This document shows positions 57,136-64,000 of a stretch of 64,000 bases of DNA, piece after piece; the stretch's first letter is position 1, and each line of letters opens with the position of its first letter. The position numbers and the translations under genes were made by a program. The stretch spans positions 1-64,000 of the forward strand of contig CAMDEM010000009.1 in NCBI GenBank assembly GCA_945896675.1, given 5' to 3'. This stretch comes from Cyanobium sp. NIES-981. GTDB taxonomy: Bacteria > Cyanobacteriota > Cyanobacteriia > PCC-6307 > Cyanobiaceae. The notes below the pieces were generated by a model. That model did no database searches, was not told where the DNA came from, and was given only the letters and a program-made list of their open reading frames with translations.

Positions 57136-57772
57136 CGGCGTGCAGGGCTGGGGGGATCCCCTCGAGGGGGGCTGGTGTGAACGGCTGAGACGCGACTGGA
57201 TGGGGCGATCCAACGGCCCAGTTTTGTACAACCTGGGCGTGCGGGGTGATGGCTTGGAACGCCTGGCGGCCCGCCTGGTGGATGAGGTGGGCCGCCGCGG
57301 AGAACTAAGGCGTCAGAGCCCCCAGGGAATCCTGATCGGCATCGGCCACAACGATGCGGCCCGGGTGGGGCGGGCCGATGGTCGGCAGCAACTGGACCCC
57401 GAGGGCTTTCTCTTTGGTTTAAAGCGGCTGCTCGCCACGGCCAAGGCCCTGGCCCCGGTCCATGTCTTGGGACTGGCGCCGGTGGATGAAGCCGCCATGC
57501 CCTATGCCGAGGTTCTTTGGTATCAACTCGACGACATCCGCCGCTACGAGGCCCTGCTGGAGGAAGCCTGCCTCGACGCCGATGTGCCGTTTTTGCCCCT
57601 GCTCGATGGGCTACTGGCGAATCCCAACTGGCGGCAGTGGCTCTGTGGGGATGGGCTGCATCTCAACACCGAAGGGCATCGCCAGGTGTACGAACGCATC
57701 AGCCACTGGCCTGCCCTTCTGCAATGGGCCGATCAGGGTCCAGCCGCCGCTGCGAATCACCCAAACAGGTGA
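57092..57772 (+). CDS. SGNH/GDSL-family hydrolase
   Basis: About 226 residues; ATGs at 57092 and 57098 are both in frame, and the start overlaps phnE by 44 bases. SGNH blocks: block I VVLGDSGVQGWGD with the catalytic Ser, block II Gly in NLGVRGDG, block III GIGHNDAARVG with Asn, and block V GDGLHLNTEGH with Asp and His. Such enzymes are esterases or lipases. Its coupling to PhnCDE-like genes suggests it may release or use a transported ester, but that is inference. Confidence 0.85.
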   Translation: MVMTNPKKLVVLGDSGVQGWGDPLEGGWCERLRRDWMGRSNGPVLYNLGVRGDGLERLAARLVDEVGRRGELRRQSPQGILIGIGHNDAARVGRADGRQQLDPEGFLFGLKRLLATAKALAPVHVLGLAPVDEAAMPYAEVLWYQLDDIRRYEALLEEACLDADVPFLPLLDGLLANPNWRQWLCGDGLHLNTEGHRQVYERISHWPALLQWADQGPAAAANHPNR

Positions 57773-57860
57773 GGGGCATTCCTCCCCCTGGGGGACGCCA
57801 CAACCCGGGCGAACAAAGAACGTAGATGCCCCCTACCGGCGTCTTCATCGTCCAGGCTCC

Positions 57861-58703
57861 ATGGCCCTATCCACCCCCACCAAGTCCCAACGTCGCTCAC
57901 GCAACAAGCAATGGCTCCAAGCCTTGGCCCAGGCCAACCAATCCAAACAGGCTGAGCTCAGCCTCCACTGGCGCAATGCCCTGGTCAGCGAAAATTTGGC
58001 CCTCGTGCGCCAGGTTGCTAACCGCCTCAGCAAGCAAACAGGCCAACCCTTTGACGAGCTGGTTTCGGCGGGAAGCATGGGGCTGATTCGGGCCGTGGAG
58101 GCCTTCGACCTCCAACGGGATTGCCGCCTAAGCAGTTTTGCGGTGCCTTACATCCGCGGTGCGATCTTGCACGACCAGCGGGACAACGGCCAACCGCTCA
58201 AAACCCCCAGGCGACTGCGCGAACTACACCAGCGGGCACGACGGCTGGAGGAACAACGGCGGCGCCAGGGCGCAGCAGCCCTGGGTACCGCCGAACTTGC
58301 AGGCGCCTTGAACTGCCGGATTGAGCAGCTGGAAGAAGCCAACCGCGTGCAGCGGGCCCTGAAAGTGCTGAGCCTCGATGCCCCTTTTCCTGGGAGCCAT
58401 CAAACCTGGGGGGAAAGCCCATGCCTGGTGGATCAGATTGCCGATCCAGAAACCAGCGAGGGCCTCAACCATCCCAGCGAAGACCCAACCGAGGGCCCCG
58501 CCCAGGCGCAGCGGAGCTGGCTGGAGTGCCAGTTGAAGGCCCTACCGGGCCTGGATCGCGCCCTACTCCAAGGCCACTGGATTCTTGAACGCAGCTGGAA
58601 AGAACTTGGTTTTCAGTTACGGATCGGTCCCAAACAAGCCCAAGCCCGCGCTGAAGCCGCCCTCGACCAGCTACGCCACAACCTGCGACGGGAGGCCCAG
58701 TAG
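57861..58703 (+). CDS. alternative sigma-70-family factor (region 2/3/4)
   Basis: From ATG 57861 there are 280 residues; the track start is within the preceding gene. Region 2 is clear (LALVRQVANRLSKQ, LVSAGSMGLIRAVEAFD, SSFAVPYIRGAILHDQR), region 3 follows (LKTPRRLRELHQRARRLEEQ), and region 4 is weak (LPGLDRALLQGHWILERSWKELGF, IGPKQAQARAEAALDQLR). It resembles group 3-like cyanobacterial sigma factors rather than the housekeeping SigA, as the -35-reading helix-turn-helix is degenerate. Its 3' end overlaps the convergent DUF92 gene by 33 bases. Confidence 0.85.
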   Translation: MALSTPTKSQRRSRNKQWLQALAQANQSKQAELSLHWRNALVSENLALVRQVANRLSKQTGQPFDELVSAGSMGLIRAVEAFDLQRDCRLSSFAVPYIRGAILHDQRDNGQPLKTPRRLRELHQRARRLEEQRRRQGAAALGTAELAGALNCRIEQLEEANRVQRALKVLSLDAPFPGSHQTWGESPCLVDQIADPETSEGLNHPSEDPTEGPAQAQRSWLECQLKALPGLDRALLQGHWILERSWKELGFQLRIGPKQAQARAEAALDQLRHNLRREAQ

Positions 58704-59429
58704 CAGGAAGCAGGCCATGGCGATGAGGGCCGCAATCGTGGTTTGCAGGCCATTCACCAGTTCATTGGTGAGCCAGCTGAAGCGGTGTTGGCAGGTTGCC
58801 CCAATCACGCTTTCAATCAGGGTTGCCAGCAAGCCCACCACGGTCACGAGGATCCACCCCATCGCCGTTGGCAGCAGCCCCAACAGGGCTATCAGCGAGG
58901 CCATCAGGGCACTGCCCACAAGGCTGGCGGCAGTGCCCTCCAGGCTGATGGCCCCCTCCGTACCGGGGGGGACCGCTCGAAAGGTGGTGATCAACAGGGT
59001 GTGGCGGCCCCAGCGCTTGCCGATTTCACTGCCGAAGGTGTCCCCCAACTTGGCGGCAAAACTGGCAGCAAAACCCACCAGCAACACGGGGGTGGCCTGG
59101 GGGGGGAGGAGTTGGGTTGCCAGGGCCAACACCGCACCGGTGGCCGCCGAACCCCAGACATTTTCGGGGCCCCGCCGGCCACCCCTCGCTTCTGCCACAC
59201 CCCGGGCCTGTTTGCTGCGAAAGCCCAGCTTGGTGACCATCGAACCCAGGGCCAAATAGGCCACCACGGCCAACCAGCCCCTGGGGCCCAAGCTGCCCCA
59301 AAGGAGGGTGCCGAGGATGCCGGCATGCACCCAGCCCGCCTTGGTCAGCAGGGGCAGTCGCTGGGCCAGGGCAATCAAAAGCCCATTGATCAACAGGGCA
59401 TAGAACCAGCTCACCAGGACGGCAATCAA
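58671..59429 (-). CDS. DUF92 / VTE6-like phytyl-phosphate kinase family membrane protein
   Basis: A 252-residue membrane protein with about six spans and the DUF92 signature LGDTFGSEIGKRWGRHTLLI near residue 125. The plant member VTE6 phosphorylates phytyl phosphate, recycling phytol from chlorophyll into tocopherol and phylloquinone; a similar role in a cyanobacterium is likely but inferred. The listed TTG start at 59429 is uncertain; GTG 59414 is another option (MSWFYALLINGLL). Convergent with the sigma-factor gene. Confidence 0.85.
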   Translation of the reverse strand: MIAVLVSWFYALLINGLLIALAQRLPLLTKAGWVHAGILGTLLWGSLGPRGWLAVVAYLALGSMVTKLGFRSKQARGVAEARGGRRGPENVWGSAATGAVLALATQLLPPQATPVLLVGFAASFAAKLGDTFGSEIGKRWGRHTLLITTFRAVPPGTEGAISLEGTAASLVGSALMASLIALLGLLPTAMGWILVTVVGLLATLIESVIGATCQHRFSWLTNELVNGLQTTIAALIAMACFLLLGLPSQVVA

Positions 59430-59521
59430 CGCAGGGACCTCGCTTCTGTTGCACAGATCTAAGCCAGGCCGCTGAAGTGGCCAACCGCCATCGATAATCG
59501 ACTCAAGACGTTGCTGCCGTC

Positions 59522-59953
59522 ATGGTGTTTAACCGCAAGGAAGTTTTCCGCCACGATTTCGGCAGCGAAGGCGCCGAACCGGCCACGATTGCGATCAGGC
59601 CAGCCACTGAGAAAGCTTCAGCAATCAAAGCCTCTGCCACCGAAGCTTCAGCACGCAAGACTGCAGCAGTCTTGCCTGGTGATTCCTTCCAGTTCCAAGC
59701 GCCCAAGGCAGGCGGAGCTTCCCCCGAAGCCAAACAAGCTGGCAGCAGCGAAGCCCCCGTCAGCACCCTCACCACGACGGAAGCCATCGCCGCCGAACTG
59801 CGGGCTGCCCAAGAAGCCATGCCAGCGCCGATTAACGCCACCTTCGCTCCCGACTGCCTCAATCCCGTCAACGCAGTCCCCACGGCCCGCCGCCGCGCCG
59901 GCGCGAACCTCGCGGGCTTTAAGACCATGGGCAAAGACATGCTCAAGAGCTGA
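59522..59953 (+). CDS. hypothetical protein, Ala-rich
   Basis: A 143-residue protein from ATG 59522. It starts MVFNRKEVFRHDFG, has an Ala/Lys/Ser-rich, probably disordered middle, and ends with a more conserved-looking stretch (CLNPVNAVPTARRRAGANLAGFKTMGKDML). I recognise the pattern only as a picocyanobacterial hypothetical. It is isolated: 93 bases from the divergent DUF92 gene and 34 bases from the convergent rsmE. Confidence 0.6.
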   Translation: MVFNRKEVFRHDFGSEGAEPATIAIRPATEKASAIKASATEASARKTAAVLPGDSFQFQAPKAGGASPEAKQAGSSEAPVSTLTTTEAIAAELRAAQEAMPAPINATFAPDCLNPVNAVPTARRRAGANLAGFKTMGKDMLKS

Positions 59954-59987
59954 TATCCAAAGCTGATAGCTGGGTGTACAGCGGCCC

Positions 59988-60725
59988 CTACAAGCCCGCC
60001 CGCCAATGGCTGAGCAGGGCCGCAGCTGCTACCGCTGCAGTGGAACTGCGCAGAATCGTGGGCCCCAGGCTGACCGGAATCCAGCCCTGGGAGATGGCCA
60101 GTTCTTCTTCGGCGGGGCTCCAGCCCCCTTCTGGGCCGATCGCCATCACGGCGCCTTGAGCAGAAAGGCTTGCCTGCTCCAGCACCGCCTCGAGCAAGGG
60201 AAGACCTTCGCGCCGCGTCGTCGCTAGCAGACCCAGACCCAAGGGCGGTTGGCCCAAGCAGGCCTGGGCTGGCTGCAAGGCCGCAAGTTCAGGAGACCAC
60301 AACCGCTCACACTGCTCCACCGCCTCCCGCAGGATCAGTTGGCAGCGCTCGCTGTTGAACGGGCCTGGAACACTGCGCTCAGCCTTGAGGGGCGTGAGGC
60401 GATCAAAGCCCAATTCACAGGCCATGCGCAGCACCAACTCCCCATCGCGCTTGGGCAAGGCCACCGCCAATTCCAGGGGCAGCAAAGGCCTGGCTTCCGC
60501 CAGCAGGGGCCCATCCACCGGTTGATCCAGGACCGCCCGGGTGCCGCCCGCAAGGGTGGCGCTCCAGAGATGGCCCGCCCCATCAACCAGGGAAAAACGG
60601 TCGCCCTCGCGCAGCCGCAACACCCGGCGCAGGTAGTGCAATTCCTCGGCCACGAGCGGCAGCTCAGGGCCCTCGCCCACCAGGCGGTGGGGGGGGATCA
60701 ATAGGCGGCGCAGTTCTCGGACCAC
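59988..60725 (-). CDS. rsmE: 16S rRNA (uracil1498-N3)-methyltransferase
   Basis: RsmE methylates U1498 of 16S rRNA using SAM through the SPOUT knotted fold. The 245 residues have an N-terminal PUA-like domain (LHYLRRVLRLREGDRFSLVDG) and the SPOUT domain with LELAVALPKRDGELVLRMACELGFDRLTPL, AIGPEGGWSPAEEELA and LGPTILRSSTAAVAA at the knot. The usual LRTETA reads LRSSTA here, so the Glu is lost; probably tolerated. The start is GTG 60725. Confidence 0.93.
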   Translation of the reverse strand: MVRELRRLLIPPHRLVGEGPELPLVAEELHYLRRVLRLREGDRFSLVDGAGHLWSATLAGGTRAVLDQPVDGPLLAEARPLLPLELAVALPKRDGELVLRMACELGFDRLTPLKAERSVPGPFNSERCQLILREAVEQCERLWSPELAALQPAQACLGQPPLGLGLLATTRREGLPLLEAVLEQASLSAQGAVMAIGPEGGWSPAEEELAISQGWIPVSLGPTILRSSTAAVAAAALLSHWRAGL

Positions 60726-60752
60726 TGGCTACTGGGGGAGGGGCCGATCGCG

Positions 60753-61196
60753 CTAGTCGTCGAACACCGACTCGGGTTGCTCCTCAATCGGCCAGTCCTC
60801 GTTGAGCCCCCCGATCAAGAGCTCCTCAATCTCCACCACATCATGGTTGAGCTGGCGCAGGGCATTGATCAAGACATCGAGGGCGAAGCCATCACTGGTG
60901 CCCAGGTCGAGCCAGCAGCGGGCCCAGTTCTCCTGGTATTCCATCGGACCCATGTTGTGCATCAAGGCGGGCATGGCCGCCTGGGCGTCTTCGCTGTCGT
61001 AGGCCATCCAGCTGAGCTCGGCGCCCTCCTCGTGCACCTGCAACGCCTCAGCGTTGAAGGCGCCGCATTTACCCAGGAAAAACCAGCTATCCAAGGCCGT
61101 TTCCACGTAGCCCCGTTCACCGCCGCCGGGGGGATTGGCAAAGCGCAACCAGATCCAGCAATTGAAAGGGTCAAATTCGCGGAAACGCACCTCCAT
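60753..61196 (-). CDS. DUF3531 family protein
   Basis: 147 residues from ATG 61196; the track start at 61472 reads antisense to the ABC gene. The protein opens VRFREFDPFNCWIWLRF and is acidic throughout (SWMAYDSEDAQ, VVEIEELLIGG), as in the cyanobacterial and plant DUF3531 family, whose function is not known. Its start region is tightly divergent from the ABC ATPase: the longest ABC reading begins on the same CATG. Confidence 0.82.
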   Translation of the reverse strand: MEVRFREFDPFNCWIWLRFANPPGGGERGYVETALDSWFFLGKCGAFNAEALQVHEEGAELSWMAYDSEDAQAAMPALMHNMGPMEYQENWARCWLDLGTSDGFALDVLINALRQLNHDVVEIEELLIGGLNEDWPIEEQPESVFDD

Positions 61197-61269
61197 GACT
61201 CGGACCAAAACAACAACGATCCCCCTATCAAACACGCCAGGCCCCCAACACACCAGGCATGCTTGGCAG

Positions 61270-61911
61270 ATGCTTGAGCTGCGCGACGTCTCGTACCAAA
61301 GCGCAACCGCCGCTTCACCGGTGCTGCGCCAGATCAATCTGCAACTAGCCCTCGGAACGCCCGCCCTGGTGGCAGGTCCCAGTGGCTGCGGCAAAACCAC
61401 CTTGCTCGAGGTGATGAGTGGTCTGGCGGAGCCCAAGACCGGCTCGATCACCTGGGATGGCGAAGGGCTCAACGGTCGCCAACGGCGCTGGCTGTGCGGC
61501 CTGGTCTTTCAGTTTCCCGAGCGCCATTTCCTAGGGCTCAGCGTGGGCCAGGAACTGAAATTGGGCCAGCGGCGCCTCAGTGCCGACAACGCCGAAGCCG
61601 TGCTTGCCCTGGTGGGCCTGGGGGGCCTCTCCCTCCAGCATGCACCGGAACAGCTCAGTGGCGGCCAACAACGCCGGCTGGCCCTAGCGGTGCAATTACT
61701 ACGCAACCCCAAGGTGCTGCTCCTCGATGAACCCACGGCAGGCCTCGACTGGAGCGTGCGCCGCGAGATCCTTGATCTTCTAGCAGTGCTCTCGAAGGAC
61801 CGAATGTTGTTGGTGGTCACCCACGAACCGGAGCTGTTCGTTGGGGTGATCGCCCAGGGATGGCGCATGCACGACGGCATGCTCGCCCCCCTCGAGCTGC
61901 CAGGGCCCTGA
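61270..61911 (+). CDS. ECF/CbiO-like ABC transporter ATP-binding protein
   Basis: 213 residues from ATG 61270 (MLELRDVSYQ); ATG 61195 is an upstream option that would overlap the divergent DUF3531 start. Walker A GPSGCGKTTLL, Q-loop GLVFQFPERHFLG that strongly recalls energy-coupling factor (EcfA) subunits, signature LSGGQQRRLALAVQLL, Walker B LLLDEPTAGLD, switch THEPEL. No permease or substrate-binding gene is adjacent, so the partner is elsewhere. It may relate to plastid non-intrinsic ABC proteins. Confidence 0.85.
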   Translation: MLELRDVSYQSATAASPVLRQINLQLALGTPALVAGPSGCGKTTLLEVMSGLAEPKTGSITWDGEGLNGRQRRWLCGLVFQFPERHFLGLSVGQELKLGQRRLSADNAEAVLALVGLGGLSLQHAPEQLSGGQQRRLALAVQLLRNPKVLLLDEPTAGLDWSVRREILDLLAVLSKDRMLLVVTHEPELFVGVIAQGWRMHDGMLAPLELPGP

Positions 61912-61926
61912 AGAGCGATTCGTACG

Positions 61927-62859
61927 ATGCCTGAATCAGGGAATCATCCTTTGGGCGACCAGTTGTTGCGGGCTACGGCCGCCGATGGAGGCATCCGCAT
62001 GGTGGCCGTGACCACCACCGAAGCCAGTCGGGTGGCCCGCCAAAGGCATGGGCTGTCGTATATCACCACGGCCCTATTGGGGCGTGCCATGACGGCCGGT
62101 CTACTGCTCGCCAGCTCCATGAAGGTGGCCCATGGCCGGGTCAACCTGCGCATCCAATCCGATGGACCCCTGAAGGGATTGATGGTGGATGCGGGGCGCG
62201 ATGGCACTGTGCGGGGCTACGTGGGCAACCCCCAGCTCGAGCTGGATCTGGTGCAACCCATCGATGGCGGCAGCCAGTTCGACTTCAAAACAGCCACCGG
62301 CACGGGCTACCTCCACGTCGTCCGCGACCTGGGCGAAGGTGAACCGTTCAGCTCCACGGTAGAACTGGTGAGCGGTGGCATTGGCGACGACCTCGCCTCC
62401 TACCTGGTCCATTCCGAGCAAACCCCATCGGCGGTGTTTGTAGGCGAACAGATCGATAGCCAGGGGGTGCGCTGCAGCGGTGGAGTGCTGGTGCAGGTGC
62501 TCCCCAAGGCCGCCCGCGAACCCGCCCTGGTGGCCCTTTTGGAGGAGCGCTGCCAGGAGGTGAGGGGCTTCAGCCAACGGCTAGCCGAGCACGCCACCAA
62601 CCTGCAGGGACTCCTCGAAGACATCTTCCCCGACCTCGATCCCCAGCCCCTGGAAAGGTTGGCCAACCGCCAGGGCGTGAGATTCCAGTGCACCTGCAGC
62701 CGGGACCGCAGCGTTGGGGCCCTGCAACTGCTGGGCCGCAATGAACTCACCGCCATGCTGCAGGAAGACGGCCAGGCAGAGCTGATCTGCCACTTCTGCA
62801 ATGAGCATTACGTGGTGGAACCGCCTGAACTGGAAGCGTTGATTCAGGCTGTCAGCTGA
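61927..62859 (+). CDS. hslO: 33-kDa redox-regulated chaperone Hsp33
   Basis: Hsp33 is activated by oxidation to prevent protein aggregation. The 310 residues contain [23 protein letters not shown], the [10 protein letters not shown] substrate-binding core and a C-terminal zinc redox switch with the CXC and CXXC pattern (CTCSRDRS and [10 protein letters not shown]). Start ATG 61927 is 15 bases after the ABC gene, so they are likely cotranscribed. Confidence 0.95.
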   Translation: MPESGNHPLGDQLLRATAADGGIRMVAVTTTEASRVARQRHGLSYITTALLGRAMTAGLLLASSMKVAHGRVNLRIQSDGPLKGLMVDAGRDGTVRGYVGNPQLELDLVQPIDGGSQFDFKTATGTGYLHVVRDLGEGEPFSSTVELVSGGIGDDLASYLVHSEQTPSAVFVGEQIDSQGVRCSGGVLVQVLPKAAREPALVALLEERCQEVRGFSQRLAEHATNLQGLLEDIFPDLDPQPLERLANRQGVRFQCTCSRDRSVGALQLLGRNELTAMLQEDGQAELICHFCNEHYVVEPPELEALIQAVS

Positions 62860-62881
62860 AGCGAGTTGCTCCCTTGGGGCC

Positions 62882-63574
62882 CTAACCGAGCAGCAGCGCT
62901 CCCAAAAGCAACACCACCAGGGCAGGCAAGCTCTGCACCTGGACAGAAGACAGGGGAAAGCCCATGGGGAGGGATGGATCCAAGCCCGCCGCCAGCAGAC
63001 CACCGAGCACCAAACCGAGGCTCAGCAAGCCAACGCTCCAGCCCACAGCCTTGAGAAACTTGCCAGTGCGCCGCTGGAGATTGATCACGGCCATGCCTGT
63101 AGCCAAGGCCAACAACAACTCCGGCGGGGCCGCAGGCACCAACACCAACAGGCCGAGCAAAACACCTGATGTGGCCAGAGGAAACCAGAGTTCCCGGCCC
63201 TGGGCCGCCGGCGACACCCTGGGCAGGGCCGCCTGGGCAAATTTGGGCAACTGGGTGAGCTTTGGCAGCTGGGGAAGCTTGGGCAGGGCGGACACAGACA
63301 ATTTCTGGGCCGGCGGCACCTGTTCCCGCTGGGATGCGGTTTTAGCTGCGGTGCTCACCTTGCCTTGCTGGCGCTCCTTCAAGCGCTCCATCAACACGGC
63401 GTCGTACGCGGCCTCCACTTTGGAGGAGGCCATGGTGTCGCCTGCCACTTCGAGCAGGCGGGCCCGTTTAGCCGCCTGGACCTCATCAAAACTGGCATCA
63501 GCCGTAATCCCCAAGCGCTCGTAGGGACCAGGGGCATCGGCCGGCGGCGAGGGCGAATCGGAACGTTGATTCAT
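62882..63574 (-). CDS. CPP1-like J-domain-related membrane protein (DUF3353)
   Basis: A 230-residue protein: an N-terminal J-like domain without HPD (PYERLGITADASFDEVQAAKRARL, VEAAYDAVLMERLKERQQGK), a repetitive linker (LPKLPQLPKLTQLPKF), then three to four membrane spans. It belongs to the CPP1 group; in plants CPP1 stabilises protochlorophyllide oxidoreductase at the envelope, and a related role with chlorophyll enzymes is likely here. It converges with hslO with 22 bases between the stops. Confidence 0.88.
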   Translation of the reverse strand: MNQRSDSPSPPADAPGPYERLGITADASFDEVQAAKRARLLEVAGDTMASSKVEAAYDAVLMERLKERQQGKVSTAAKTASQREQVPPAQKLSVSALPKLPQLPKLTQLPKFAQAALPRVSPAAQGRELWFPLATSGVLLGLLVLVPAAPPELLLALATGMAVINLQRRTGKFLKAVGWSVGLLSLGLVLGGLLAAGLDPSLPMGFPLSSVQVQSLPALVVLLLGALLLG

Positions 63575-63625
63575 AGGAACGAAGCCTATCGAGGCCAGCC
63601 CAGCAATGGGACGAAAAGAGTGCCC

Positions 63626-63865
63626 CTAGAACAAAGGCTCACTGTTTTGGTAACCGTCGTCCTGCTGGAGTTGGAGGAAGCAGAGCTCAGCATCAGCCAG
63701 CAGCAGGCGCTGACGATGCTTGAGCAGGGGGATCTGGGGGGGCAAATGGCTGCCTTCACGCATGACCACCGTGCCGGACGACAAACCCTCAAGATCGGGT
63801 TGAAAATTGACGTAATCGCAGCCCCCGTCAGGGCGGGGACGCACCAGCCAAACAGGCTTCGGCAT
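63626..63865 (-). CDS. small conserved hypothetical protein
   Basis: About 79 residues from ATG 63865 (GTG 63886 is a longer option). The sequence KPVWLVRPRPDGGCDYVNF, VVMREGSHLPPQIPLLKHRQ looks like a compact beta-rich protein conserved in cyanobacteria, but I cannot name it. It lies 52 bases upstream of the CPP1-like gene on the same strand and could be cotranscribed with it. Confidence 0.65.
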   Translation of the reverse strand: MPKPVWLVRPRPDGGCDYVNFQPDLEGLSSGTVVMREGSHLPPQIPLLKHRQRLLLADAELCFLQLQQDDGYQNSEPLF

Positions 63866-63974
63866 CGCAGTGATGGATTGTTTCACCCCATGCTGGCGCG
63901 AACCGCGGCCGCCTGTGGTCCTTGGGTCCTAGGATTCACTACTGAAGAGAGAAAGAGACACGATATTTGCAGTC

Positions 63975-64000
63975 GTGGGCGTAAAAATGCCAATGTTCAC
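63975..64000 (+). CDS. possible start of a gene cut by the window end
   Basis: A GTG at 63975 and an ATG at 63987 share a frame that runs off the end (GTG-GGC-GTA-AAA-ATG-CCA). Upstream there is a purine-rich leader and TAGGAT that could serve as a -10 element near 63930. Too little sequence remains to identify a product. Confidence 0.2.

Overview
The window looks like chromosome from a high-GC alpha-cyanobacterium (marine or freshwater Synechococcus/Cyanobium-type picocyanobacterium). The evidence is a set of photosynthesis and cyanobacterial marker genes: acsF (chlorophyll cyclase), psb30/ycf12, ctpA, fbaA, an oxygenic-lineage D-glycerate 3-kinase, Ycf20, a CPP1-like J-domain protein, a VTE6/DUF92 protein, DUF3685, DUF3727, DUF2996, DUF3531, DUF6464 and DUF6737, plus a Calvin-cycle phosphoribulokinase of the proteobacterial (class I) type. 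Genes are tightly packed. Many neighbours overlap by 1 or 4 nt (TGATG, ATGA, GTGA junctions), no intergenic gap exceeds about 190 bases, and I found no tRNA, rRNA, CRISPR array, prophage or insertion sequence. The identification is from protein recognition by eye; no database search was run. Layout. 1-7.5 kb: end of a DUF3685 gene, a lumenal thioredoxin-fold protein, fumC, a CofE-like protein, a GNAT-like protein, ruvX, DUF3727, a YqeG phosphatase and proB, all on +. 7.5-15.6 kb: lpxD, leuB, prk, a small unknown, pilD, accD, a secreted protein, a Gfo/Idh/MocA oxidoreductase and fbaA, the last with a strong terminator. 15.7-18.5 kb: a UPF0182 membrane protein on -. 18.6-21.2 kb: thrC, a MoaD/ThiS-like sulfur carrier and a bicupin. 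21.2-28.9 kb: ftsH (-), rpmF (+), glycerate kinase, ycf20 and a HAD phosphatase (-), then recJ and a ClC transporter (+), psb30 (-). 29-39.5 kb: a Cys-cluster protein, two half-size UPF0016 (Mn exporter family) genes, a Zam/RNB protein that has lost its nuclease residues, ubiX, two unknowns, acsF, tldD/tldE and fmt. 39.6-47.8 kb: small unknowns, a DEAD-box helicase, DUF6464, terC, a protein with an internal repeat, mfd and small membrane proteins. 47.8-51.1 kb: ctpA, ispG and a family-4 uracil-DNA glycosylase on -. 51.3-57.8 kb: an aspartate aminotransferase broken by an internal deletion, then phnD, an inserted antiporter on -, phnC, a fused phnE permease and an SGNH hydrolase. 57.9-64 kb: a sigma factor, DUF92, an unknown, rsmE, DUF3531, an ECF-like ABC ATPase, hslO, a CPP1-like protein, and a small conserved protein. 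Function. The window is mainly housekeeping: carbon fixation and photorespiration (prk, fbaA, glycerate kinase), chlorophyll and photosystem maintenance (acsF, psb30, ctpA, ftsH, CPP1-like), amino acid, lipid and isoprenoid synthesis (proB, leuB, thrC, accD, lpxD, ispG), DNA repair (recJ, mfd, UDG, ruvX) and transport (ClC, Mn-type UPF0016 pair, PhnCDE-like). No single undescribed multi-gene system stands out. The most unusual items are the RNB pseudo-nuclease, the G11 tract in a putative Mn exporter half, the broken aminotransferase with a repeat at the deletion point, the class I PRK, the FtsH with one membrane span, a possible AUU start on the helicase gene, and two tandem-repeat patches upstream of genes.
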